From Mycocentrospora acerina (taxonomy: Eukaryota > Ascomycota > Dothideomycetes > Pleosporales): DNA of 64,000 nucleotides. The stretch lies in assembly GCA_022701365.1 (NCBI GenBank), contig JAKUHH010000388.1, positions 1-64,000 of the forward strand, given 5' to 3'. The position numbers and the translations under genes are program-made. Below the pieces are notes generated by a model that was given only the letters and a program-made list of their open reading frames with translations, was not told the DNA's origin and made no database searches. Shown here piece by piece: positions 13,434-23,177 of the stretch (positions are counted from its first letter, which is position 1; every line of letters begins with the position of its first letter).

Positions 13434-13763
13434 ATGACCACGGTGCTGTGCATATCATTGACGCGCCTGTTGTTGTGGCCTGAACGTGTTATCTTAAATA
13501 AAAGACAAATACAGCTGTTAGTGCTGTTAGTGCTGTTACCTTGCTTGAGTTGGCCGGAGGAGTGATTGATCGAGGTAACGTAGATAACAAGTTTAATTTC
13601 TTGTTACGCTTCTTGAACCTTCTTTCAAGCATCAATACACCATCAAATAGCACTATAATCGCCGACTCGAACATTGATTCAAAGTATTCGTTCCTTCAAT
13701 AGTTCTAAATTGTTTCCGTACTCTCAATCCTGACACGAACCGACACCACTTCCGAATCGAATC
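13434..13763. other. Intergenic, promoter of cysteine-module gene
   Basis: A 330-bp gap between two plus-strand genes. It contains a short run of GTGCTGTTA direct repeats near 13515-13540. I see no gene. Confidence 0.4.
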
Positions 13764-14914
13764 ATGAAGTCTGCCATTGCTCTCACGACAATGATCATGG
13801 CTACCATGACTATATTGACGCCGGGACCTAAGCGATCAACTACCAGCTTCTCGGCTGTTATGCATTCAGCTACTAGAATCTGGCACGATAGGCCTATAAG
13901 CCATCTCCCTCGATATACCATCACTGTTTTGCCTGAAAAATCGTTCAACGACTCTTATGCCAAGACAAAAACTCTCAATATTATTGTTCTTGGGTATAGC
14001 GATGAGTGTCACAAGGATGTAGGTATGCGTCTCGATGAATTCTAATTCTCATACTCATATTAATCAATATTAGTAGCTTGCTGGCAAGCGCTCGAGGGTC
14101 ACTGGGGAAAGTGTCGCAGAGTGAAGGGTAGGACGCATAAATTTCTTTGCGACCTGAGGAATAAGACGGAGAAGCGAAAATGTCGCTCTCACAGGGGTAA
14201 GCTGGGTACAATTGTTCCATTTTTAGATCATGTTGCTAACAACACATAGCAAACTGTGAGAGCCAATGGGATAGCTGCTGCAATGGCGTATGCTACATGG
14301 ATAAGCATCGCGGTACTCAGAGCTGCTTCAACCCTGAGAATGAATGCGTCAAGAAGGGAATATGTATCGACTCGTCCGCCGTATTTGCCGACTATTTAGC
14401 CGTCGAGATCGTCAATGAAGCCATGGTTGGTTATATTTTGGTTGGAGTCGAACCTGTCTTCACCTCGTTGGCTGCTACTGCGCGTATAGAACACGACACT
14501 GCTTCAACATTTACCACGTATGCACATGCTGTCAAGTCGAATACCACTACACATGTGCGTACTGTCACGCCGAATTTCATCACACACGTCAAGCTTGCGA
14601 AAAGCTCCAATCCCACCAAACACGATGCGACTTCTGTCTTTGTTACCCACCACGCTTCCGTAGCTGCCACGCCATCCACCAAGCTCAAGGCTATTTCTAA
14701 GAGACTTGACGGCGAGATTGTCAGTGCTTCCAGTGTATTCGTACCGAGACTATATGCGCGACAGTGTCTCCCTAATAATGGTGAGTTCCTTGCAGATTTG
14801 CGTGAAGCTACTATATTGATATTATCAGTGGAATGCTCCTCTTGGAGGAATAGGTGCTGTAGCGGTAACTGCTGGAGAGATTGGACCCGGGGTGGTCGCC
14901 ACACCTGCGCCTGA
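13764..14914 (+). CDS. Modular cysteine-rich, probably secreted protein (332 aa)
   Basis: Four exons join in frame: 13764-14022, 14074-14196, 14250-14780 and 14829-14914. All three introns (51, 53 and 48 bp) lie in phase 1. A hydrophobic start of about 20 residues (MKSAIALTTM...) suggests a weak signal peptide. Cysteine modules follow: one opening exon 2 (C-x10-C-x11-C-x10-C), one opening exon 3 (C-x6-CC-x3-C-x10-C) and one filling exon 4 (C-x6-CC-x3-C-x11-C). A cysteine-poor Thr/Ala/Val/His-rich linker of roughly 120 residues separates the last two. Each module begins one residue after an intron. I recognise no named domain. The module spacing recalls small disulfide-knot or carbohydrate-binding folds, so an extracellular role is an inference. 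Confidence 0.72.
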
Positions 14915-15318
14915 GCCGCGATGCGGGGGAATTTGAGAAAAGCGGCTGAGCTAGTTAAAAAATGGCTATTTCGTTGTTTGAGATAAGCGATGAGCTTTGG
15001 TGCTGGCGTTTGTTTGTTTCGTCAGTTTATGAATAATGTTTACACGTTTCAGTGCATGCTTATTACAACCATGCATCCTACACCAATATATCATGTGCAG
15101 TTGCAGTTATCGTACAGAGAGAAGACACCGCATACTTTGACCCATAATGTTCCAAACGCCGGTTCATGCTGTTGAATCATGTCCCACGCACAGTTGTGTC
15201 TGCATGCATGTCCAGCTGTCATTCAACATAAATCCATCGAAGCAATGCCAGATTGACCCCATTTTTAAGTGATGATTTCAAACCCAATCCTTTTCGTCTC
15301 CATCTTTTGTCATCTAGG
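14915..15318. other. Intergenic between convergent genes
   Basis: About 400 bp between the 3-prime ends of the cysteine-module gene (+) and PET191 (-). I see no gene or obvious structure. Confidence 0.4.
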
Positions 15319-15760
15319 TCATCTTTCCAACCCTTTATTCTCTGGATCCTCATCTCCCTTGGTTTCCTTGACCCCCTTGTACGGCCTCCCAGCATACAGC
15401 ATGTAACCCTTCTCCTCGATCGTGCCAACCTTCTCATCCTTCTCTGCTCTCCCTTGGCCAAATGCGCCGGTCTCCAACTGGCCAGACACAGCAATGGGTC
15501 TGTTCCCACGGAAGCGCTTACGCATGTCGACTAGACCCTTTTTGCATTCTGCATAGCCCTTCTGCAGCTGCTGGCATTGCGTGGGCAGGGTATATTTTAG
15601 CGGCGGACGCAGACAGTCGCCTGGTTTTTGGCGTTCGACGAGAATGCAGTCACTGTTTTGGAGGCAAAAGGCTAGGGCAGCGCCTGGATTGTGTTAGAAG
15701 GAGAGAGTAAACAGGTGCAGCCAGAGGGCTTGTACGGATGTCTGCGCAGGACTGCGGCAT
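15319..15760 (-). CDS. PET191: Cytochrome c oxidase assembly protein PET191/COA5 (129 aa)
   Basis: There are two exons, a 25-nt first exon 15736-15760 and 15319-15683, separated by a 52-bp intron (15684-15735) with a TCTAAC branch point and a less usual GTACAA donor. The joined protein opens MPQSCADIRAALAFCLQ and continues through SDCILVERQKPGDCLRPPL, LPTQCQQLQKGYAECKKGLVDMRKRFRGNRP. This is the twin-cysteine (CHCH-like) signature of PET191/COA5. The family acts in the mitochondrial intermembrane space and is needed to assemble cytochrome c oxidase. The tail after the RFRGN motif (about 55 residues) is charged and variable, as in other fungal members. The tiny first exon means a naive ORF scan sees only the C-terminal half. 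Confidence 0.92.
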
Positions 15761-16251
15761 GGCGGGCGGTTGTGAGGGGCAAGTGTGATGGGCTGGCTGG
15801 CTGGTGGAGTGAAGTGGAGTTGCAGACAATTGGCCGCGGGCATCGGCAACAACGTCGCGCTGAGCTCCGGTAGTGCCCAATAAGGAATAGACTGGAACGT
15901 AATCACATGTCAGGGCTCAACGTCATGCTCCACTTTCTCTCGACGTGGACGTGCCGCCTTGCGCAAGGCATCATGCCATGCATTGACGCTATCTCTTTGC
16001 GATTGACACGTCAATTTCGTGTGTTGTGCGTGGACAGCACGACATGGACAGCTGTGCGTCGTGAAATCTCACCGCCCTGGTCTTAATTGTAAGAGTTTTC
16101 CTCGCTGCTCAATTGCTTGACTACAAGCACAACGCTTTGTTTGTCCTGCCACCTCCTCAAGGGGCAGCATCGCACGCGACTCAACACACGCGCGGCGGTG
16201 TGCTCTCCACACACTACACACACAGGCACACAGGCACACAACACACACGGC
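15761..16251. promoter_or_regulatory. Divergent promoter region PET191 / lipase
   Basis: This 491-bp region separates PET191 (-) and the TGL1-like lipase (+) and should hold both promoters. Just before the lipase ATG, at about 16201-16250, there is a CA-rich dinucleotide tract (CACACACAGGCACACAGG...) that is probably part of the lipase 5-prime UTR. Confidence 0.45.
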
Positions 16252-18362
16252 ATGGCGTTCCACATCCCCTTCCTCTCGCGTCTCCACATCCGCGAATACT
16301 TCGCCCTTTTCCTGTCCTTCAACCTTATCATCCTCGAATCCTTCATCGCCGTCATCACCCTCGCCCTGCCCACGCCCATCATCAACGTCTGCTACCGCAT
16401 CACCCGCCGTCTGTTCAATTATCTCTCGTCGCCTTCTTCGCTGCGGTCACGGGAAACGAAGAAATCTGTCTGGACTGCTGTTGCTAATGCGTCCGATTTC
16501 ACCGAACTGTGCGAGCTCTGGGGATATTACTGTGAGGAGCATATCGTTCAAACAGGCGATGGCTACCTGTTGGGGCTGCACAGGTTGAGTTCGCGTCCAG
16601 GAGAAGAGAATGTCAGGGTCAACGTAGGCAAGGGGAAAGGAGGAGTGCAGAAAAAGGTGGTGTATTTGCACCACGGGTTGATGATGAACAGTGAGGTGTG
16701 GGTGTGCTTGACCGAGAGGCAGAGGTGTTTGCCGTTTGAGTTGGTGGAGAGAGGTTACGATGTCTGGGTCAGTAATTTGTTGTGCTTTTTCCAGGTGCAT
16801 TGGCTAACCCACATCAGCTTGGCAACAACCGGGGCAACAAGTACTCGAAGAAAAGTGTGCATACCGCACCAACATCGTCTGCGTTTTGGAACTTCAGTAT
16901 GGACCAGTTTGCCTTCCACGACATCCCAGACTCGATTGACTACATCCTCGAAACTACACATCAACCATCGCTGTCATATATTGGTTTCTCGCAAGGAACT
17001 GCCCAGGCTTTTGCAACGCTCTCCATTCATCCCACGCTCAACGAAAAGGTCAATGTCTTCATTGCACTCGCCCCTGCCATGTCACCTCCAGGCCTTACCT
17101 CCGGTATCGTCGATTCTTTTGTCAAAGCATCACCAGACATTCTCTACCTCGCGTTTGGCCGCAAATCCATCCTCCCTTCGACAACGATGTGGCAGTCAAT
17201 CCTGTACCCTCCTATTTTCGTTCGCGTGATCGACAAAGCACTGCAATTTTTGTTCGGCTGGTCTGCTGTCAACATCTTGCCCGAGCAAAAGCTTGCAGCG
17301 TATCCGCACTTGTACTCCTACACATCTACCAAGAGTGTTGTGCATTGGTTCCAGATTATTCGAAATGGAGTCTTCCAAATGTACGACGATGAGGCTCCGA
17401 GCCCGCTCTCGAATCGATCAAAGTATTACAAGGTCGCCAAATTCCCTACAAGGAACATCAAGACGCCCATTGTCTTGGTATACGGCGGCTCGGATAGCCT
17501 TGTGGACATTAACATCATGCTCAAAGGGCTTCCCCGCCATACCATTGCGAAAGAAATCCCGCACTACGAGCATCTTGACTTTCTTTGGGCGCAGTCTGTT
17601 GACCAGCTTGTTTTCCCCCATGTTTTCGATGCACTCGAAAAACATGCAGGTTCCAGCAGTTTGTCTTTAGACGCCGGGAAAGAAGAACGCTCTCCATCGC
17701 CAACTCGCCACCGCAAGCTCCTCCCAGCGCCTGAATTCTCCCCTGAAGACACCAGCTCCTCCCGTCCTACAACCCCTGGCAGCAACCGCGGCGTGAAGAA
17801 AGTTTCGCAATCGACTCGTCGTGCGCTGCCAGCTGATAGTTCATCCCCCGAAACCGAGCACGCACCAACCCCTCAATCGAAATCTGCACAACTTGCCAAA
17901 TTGCCCCACCCTGCAGAATCATACGCCGCTGCGATAGACCATAAACGCTCGCCTTCTCAACCCAGCACAACCTTCTCTCCCACCTCTAATAATCTCACCA
18001 CTGCTGAATCCCCGTCCCCTTCTCAGAACGCCTCCCACAAAACCAACCAATCCACCGCTAGCCGCCCAGAGGGTTGGTGGTCTTCAGATGAACCTGGTGG
18101 TACAGAGCCATCCGCTCCTTCAACCCCGCTAAGTTTCCGCAAACATCTTAGAGAAAGAAGTGCAGACAGCCAACGGAGTACTATAAGTAAATTCGGAAGT
18201 AAAGGAATTACAATTGGAGTAGGCAAGGCGGTCAGTGGAATTGTTGGCGGAGAAGAGAACAGCGTTTACGGCGAGGTCAGTGGGAGTGGAGGAAGTGCGG
18301 ATGCAAGTTTGGATGAGGGGAAGAGAAAAAAGAAGATGGTCAGGAAAAAGAGTGAAATGTGA
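16252..18362 (+). CDS. TGL1-type sterol esterase / triacylglycerol lipase (686 aa)
   Basis: The exons are 16252-16767 and 16818-18362, with a 50-bp intron with a GTCAGT donor. The protein opens with a hydrophobic membrane segment at about residues 15-48. An alpha/beta-hydrolase lipase core follows: the N-terminal associated region (WGYYCEEHIVQTGDGYLLGLHRL), the oxyanion motif HHG at 140-142, the nucleophile elbow GFSQG with Ser230, Asp398 in YGGSDSLVD, and His424 in HYEHLDF. This matches acid-lipase-like TGL1/YEH enzymes, which hydrolyse steryl esters and triacylglycerol at lipid droplets or membranes. Residues from about 450 to the end are a Ser/Pro-rich, probably disordered tail with a Lys/Arg-rich end, longer than in yeast TGL1. 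I start at 16252 because an in-frame upstream ATG at 16117 adds a low-complexity leader without similarity. Confidence 0.92.
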
Positions 18363-18554
18363 GACATTTTCGGCAGTAAAAATCATGGTACGGAGTTTAG
18401 GAGTTGGTCATCTATTTCTGTCATGTACGAGAACAATACAAATGTACACAATAATCAAGTCAAATGCAGAAAAAAATTCAGAAAAAAAACGCGGGTGCTA
18501 AAAAGCTGAACAGAAAGTAGTTCATAGTTGCATTAATAGCACTGCCTCTAGTGC

Positions 18555-18559
18555 AAAAA
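18555..18559 (-). terminator. Pol III terminator of tRNA-Val
   Basis: A run of five T on the minus strand directly follows the tRNA 3-prime end, as expected for RNA polymerase III termination. Confidence 0.7.
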
Positions 18560-18644
18560 TGATTCAAGCGAGGCTCGAACTCGCGACCTTTCGCGCACAC
18601 CTGAAATGTGAGGCGAACGTGATAACCAACTACACCATCGAACC
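18560..18644 (-). tRNA. tRNA-Val (anticodon CAC) with 11-nt intron
   Basis: The minus strand folds as a tRNA. The acceptor 5-prime GGTTCGA pairs with 3-prime TTGAATC, including two G-T pairs. The D arm carries TGGTGTAGTTGGTTATCA, the anticodon stem is TTCGC/GCGAA, and the T arm has GGTCGCGAGTTCGAGCCTCGC-type pairing around TTCGAGC. The anticodon CAC is at 18608-18610. Eleven extra bases (18596-18606) lie one base 3-prime of the anticodon, the canonical position for a nuclear tRNA intron. The mature tRNA would be 74 nt before CCA addition. Confidence 0.93.
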
Positions 18645-19059
18645 GCTGATAGTATCTTCCAAATTTTTATATAATATAATGTTCTTCCAAAGCTCTTCCT
18701 GATTAATGCTGTCGTTGTACAATTCTCATTCAAGACAAAAATATAATTTGCTAACTATTGGAATCAACCTACACTCATCCGATGACAGGAGGCCTTGAAC
18801 TTGCGTATTCCTAATCAGAATTAGTTTCAGCTTCCCATTAGACTCGCGTTCATGCAAGACCCATGCAAGGAAAACGATTCACATTCCCGATATGACTGTA
18901 TCTTACAAATCAACAACACAACTCTTTCCCAACTCGGATGGAACGCTTACATCCCCTCCTTCAAATTTTGATGACCCCTTAGCATTCCCCTCTCCTTCTC
19001 TTGGTCACATCCCCACTTTCCTCCCTAACAACTCCATAACCAACACCAACCAGCACAAT

Positions 19060-20121
19060 ATGTCCGCCCTCTCCTCTACTCTCCCCTGGACTGAGTCCCC
19101 CCTCCTCGTCAATGCCCCCATGGCTGGCTTCGCCGGCGGTAACCTTGCCTCCACCGTCTCACTCTTCCGTGGTCTTGGGATGATCGGCAGCTCAGGGAAC
19201 GCAGAGGCACTCCGCGCTGAGCTTCTAATCGCCAAATCCGCGTTTTCCTCTAACAATCCCCTATCTCTCCCCAAATCATCCACAGATACACCTATCCTAC
19301 CCCTAGGCATAGGAATCCTCCCCTTCATCTCAAATCTCGACACTATTCTACCAGTGATTCGCGAGTTCCGCCCGGCTGTGCTGTGGCTATTCGCCGCAAA
19401 AGAGATACAAGATTACAAGACCTGGACTACCGCACTTCGTGACGCTTCCCCCGACAGCCAGATCTGGATCCAAACAGGTAGCGTCTCGGCTGCCATAGAG
19501 ATTTACCGCTCTGCCACCCCCGATGTGTTGTGTTTGCAGGGCGCAGACGCGGGGGGCCACGGATTTGAACGAGGCGCAGGGATCATCAGCTTGCTGCCTG
19601 AAACTCATGATGCTTTGACGAGCGAAGGGTTTGGAAATGTAAAGATAGTAGCTGCAGGAGGAATAGTAGATGGCCGTGGTGTAGCGGCTGCGTATGCATT
19701 GGGAGCGCAGGGCGTGGTCATGGGGACAAGATTCCTAGCGAGTAAGGAGGTGGTTGTGCATCCACAGTACCAGGCTGCGGTGCTGGAAGCTAAAGATGGA
19801 GGTCAGGTTACAACGAGGTCGAAGGTATTTGATGAGTTGTGGAGGCCGAGTATTTGGCCTGAGGCGTACGACGGGCGAAGTCTGAGAGTGAAGAGTTTCG
19901 AAGATTTCAAACAGGGAGTGAGTATTGAGGAGATAAGAAGTCTGCATGGTGAAGCGGTGAAAGAGGATGATAAGGGATGGAAAACAGGGTTACAGGGCAG
20001 AGCGGCAATCTGGGCGGGGACTGGGGTGGGATTAGTTAAAGAGGTCAAAATGGCGGCATATATTTTAGATGAGGTAAGGAGGGAGACGAGGGAGATATTT
20101 CAGAGGGTAGCGAAGCCTTGA
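19060..20121 (+). CDS. Nitronate monooxygenase (2-nitropropane dioxygenase-like, 353 aa)
   Basis: A single exon encodes a TIM-barrel FMN enzyme. Family marks are NAPMAGFAGGNLA near the N-terminus, LQGADAGGHGFERGAG with the FMN-contacting Gly-Gly-His, VAAGGIVDGRGVAAAYALGA and VVMGTRFLASKE, which bind FMN phosphate. Such enzymes oxidise alkyl nitronates to carbonyl compounds and nitrite and help detoxify nitro compounds. The frame is open from an ATG at 18892. I prefer the ATG at 19060 because the upstream 56 codons are Ser/Pro/Asn-rich and lack similarity, while the family normally starts a few residues before the NAPM motif. There are no introns. It lies between the tRNA-Val and the HET gene. 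Confidence 0.92.
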   Translation: MSALSSTLPWTESPLLVNAPMAGFAGGNLASTVSLFRGLGMIGSSGNAEALRAELLIAKSAFSSNNPLSLPKSSTDTPILPLGIGILPFISNLDTILPVIREFRPAVLWLFAAKEIQDYKTWTTALRDASPDSQIWIQTGSVSAAIEIYRSATPDVLCLQGADAGGHGFERGAGIISLLPETHDALTSEGFGNVKIVAAGGIVDGRGVAAAYALGAQGVVMGTRFLASKEVVVHPQYQAAVLEAKDGGQVTTRSKVFDELWRPSIWPEAYDGRSLRVKSFEDFKQGVSIEEIRSLHGEAVKEDDKGWKTGLQGRAAIWAGTGVGLVKEVKMAAYILDEVRRETREIFQRVAKP

Positions 20122-20371
20122 GATTCTGAAAGGATTTTACAGCGGCAAAAATGAGTGGTGAGTTGATGAAATCACTCAATGATTTAGACACATTCAAGAC
20201 ATGTAGAATAAGCTCCAACCCTTATGGTGTATCGTCCGTTATACAAAAAAAAATCTCATCTTTACCAAAGTCGCAATCCTAGGGCACTCTTAAATGTCAT
20301 GGTTGTGGTACCGATGTGAATCGTGCTTCAACCTGCCAACTCTGATTTGTACGCTGTCCTCAATATCCCCT

Positions 20372-22503
20372 TCATATCAAAGTGACAGTTTGCTTTTCCA
20401 TGCCTTGCAACATCGCGATCATTCGATCTCTATACCACAACGCCTCGTATCCAGAATGACCCGAACCATACAGTACATGATCGCCCACAAATTGGATACT
20501 AGCTATACCCAGCCTTTTAAATTCACCCTCCTTCTCTGTTCTCTGAACCACAAGTGACCACTGTTTGCTGGAAGGGAAATATCCAACTGGAACTCCGAGT
20601 GGAAGAGCGAAGACGTCGCTGTCGCGGTAGCGATTCATTTCAACCCCATATTTGGTATAGTCCCACCGACAGTGGTGAAATACCAGCTCCAACATAGCGC
20701 TTGTAGGTTCTACGTCGGCAGTTTTGGTGGCTTCTGTGTACGCCTCGTTAATCCATGATGAGTCGAGGTCATTGAGTGGACGAAGGGCAGACCATTCGAT
20801 GAGTGGGGCTCGAATCTTTATGTATGCTTCTTTGATGTTCCCAGACATGATTGGGCCTTCTACGGTGAGTTTGATATCGATGATATCCACCGCTTTCGAA
20901 AGCTCTAGCCACTTGGGATTGATATCTGCGCTGCTTGGCCATTCTACAGCTTCCTGAACGTATGCCCATGACCAAGTGGGCACGCGATATGTGCTTGTGT
21001 CCAGTTTCTGACAGTCTTCAGAGTGGTCATGACGAGGGATATACCACAAAAGATCTAGAGGTAAGGCACTTTCCCATAGTCCAGCTAGATAGCGACCTTT
21101 GAAGCCGAGGTTTTGTATATGCTTTGCCATCGCAGCGATTGCGGGCAATCGATCTCTATGAAATGTCAACTTTCGCTTGGTGAATGCTGCAACGACTTGG
21201 CGCCATTGTTCATTCAACGACCAGTCTCCATCATTCTGGAACACTCGAGGAAATTCCCATTTGTGGGAGCGGAGATTCAGATGAGGTTTCCCTTCACGTG
21301 CCACTATGCATCGACATTGCCAAAAGACCTCCTGTGCCACGAAATGAATAACCCGGGGTGATAGATTCAGCTCTTGGAAAGTCCATCCGCGCTCGAACAA
21401 TGGCCAAAATCTCCTTGTACCAACTTCGACTGGAAATCTGGCAACACGTCGAACGTGCACGTCAGTGTATCCAGGAAGCATTTCTCCCCGATAAGTCTCC
21501 TGTGTCTTTTGAAAACATCCTTGTGTCGGACCCGAAGATATTGTAGCAGCAATCGTGACGAAAGCATTTTCGTATACGTCAGCCATGCGACTGGCTTGAT
21601 TAGCCCAGTCAGCTGGGCTGTTTTGTACTATCAGTCTACTTAGACAATGCCCATGAGCCGTGGCACAGACATACTGATGCAGAGACTGTCAATCCATATG
21701 TAACGAAGACCGAGTTTTTGACAAACTTGGACAGCGTCTTGAAAAGTTCTTGGAAGTTTGTTCAACATGATGCCCTGCTTTTCGTGCTGTTCAAGGTTTT
21801 CACTAGTTGTCTTTGTGATATTTTTGCCAGAACCCCAGCAATGACTCAGGCATGCATATTGAGAAGATTGTATATTCTCACATAAGTGGATAGAGGTGTC
21901 TCTAATTTCGAGAAATCGAATGCCTTGCAGAGCTTCGTGGGAGGTGTCAGATAGTGGTTGTGCACAGTCGGGATGGCTAGATAGACAATCAGATATCCAC
22001 TCTTGTATGGTTGCAAATGTAGATGAAGAGGATGTTCGGTCAGGAAGCAATTTACACTCTATGGCCATTTGTAAAGAAACAGTCTTCCCGAGAGGCTCTA
22101 AGTAGTTGTCAATACCATTGAATTTTCAAAATACATCCAATGTTTACCTGCACTTACCAATCAATAACAAGCATTCATAGAAGGCACATGTAACATGCCC
22201 ATTTTTATGCCTGAATGTTAGCCTCACGTTGCCATCAGCCAAAACGTTCACAGACAAGACACAGTCAAGCTGGGGCATTTTAGTAGCTGCCCAATCAGCA
22301 CAAGCCAATGCCAGGTGACAAACTGAGCATGATTGCTCAGTTCCAGCTCTAATTCTTGCCAAATCTCCCGAGGGATATCTGACACAGTGATTACACGTGT
22401 GCTCAGCAAGAGTTTGAGCTGTATTCGTGGGCTGCAACTCTGAAATTTGTTCGTCATCCTGGCGATTAGCGACCTGAGACAGAGAACTAAACGGGGCTGG
22501 CAT
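20372..22503 (-). CDS. HET-domain (heterokaryon incompatibility) protein (669 aa)
   Basis: I join 22158-22503, 21675-22097 and 20372-21612. Introns are 22098-22157 (GTAAGT...TAG) and 21613-21674 (GTATGT...CCCAG). The HET domain covers about residues 165-280: YACLSHCWG, the LPRTFQDAV helix, LGLRYIWIDSLCI, the MADVYENAFVTIAA segment, then the RGWTFQE motif and a WSWA motif further on. A cysteine/histidine-rich segment (CNHC, CSVC) at about residues 37-62 may be a metal-binding N-terminal module. HET proteins trigger programmed cell death after non-self recognition between hyphae. With this splice the usual Ile-Gln-Asp-Ser/Asp stretch after SLCI is missing. The other candidate acceptor, AAACAG, would break the frame. 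Intact otherwise, so I treat it as a gene. Confidence 0.85.
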
Positions 22504-23177
22504 CGAGGAGAATACTGATCAGCCAAAAGAGAAATCAAAGAACAACAGAGGAAGAGGAGTAGATGGTTAATGGAGTGAGGGGAAACAAGCAAGCTGAAAG
22601 AGCTTAAGTTTGATCAGGCTAGCGTAATCTGGGAGCATGCGAAAGCAAGTCAGCCTCACCAATTCGGTGAAACTCGAACCCCTCTTCGCAGCAGCGGAAC
22701 TAAGAACATACCCAACGTTTGAAGAAACACAAGGTGCCTCATTTCAAAATCGGGAAAAACAGATGAGCCACAGCAAAATTCTTTACTATATCACCCACCT
22801 TTTAAGCCTTCATCAGAAGGTGTACACGCACAGCAAGCCACCTTCTGTACTTGCATATGTGAAGGATTTGAACAAGATTTAAAGTCAGAAGTAATATTGT
22901 TGAATTGTGGGAAAGATTCAGACTACGCTGTGGGTATAAAACCATGCAGACAAGAACAGACCCGGCTTGAGAGAGTAAAAACACATGATATGGTTGAGGA
23001 CAGAATTCGAAAATAGAAGTCGTTCTTCGGAGCGCTTCTAATAAAGAAGGGTACTCTTGATAAAGCAATACGTAACTGACCATACCGTGACACAGTTTGC
23101 ACGCAGAACAACCTGTGAGGGATGTCTTGATTTGTAACCTTCTTCATCCTCTTGAATAGCGAAGGATAGAATGCATT
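22504..23177. other. Intergenic between HET gene and DLIC gene
   Basis: About 670 bp upstream of the HET gene and downstream of the dynein gene, both on the minus strand. I see no gene. A tRNA-like box at about 22660-22675 does not extend into a cloverleaf. Confidence 0.4.

Noticed and set aside
16117..16251. Upstream in-frame ATG of the lipase
   Set aside because: Encodes a Thr/His-rich leader from a CA repeat. The ATG at 16252 matches the usual family start.
18892..19059. N-terminal extension of the nitronate monooxygenase
   Set aside because: In frame, but the 56 residues are low-complexity and the family starts near the later ATG.
22655..22680. B-box-like GGTTCGAGT on the minus strand
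   Set aside because: No A box at a proper distance and no cloverleaf.
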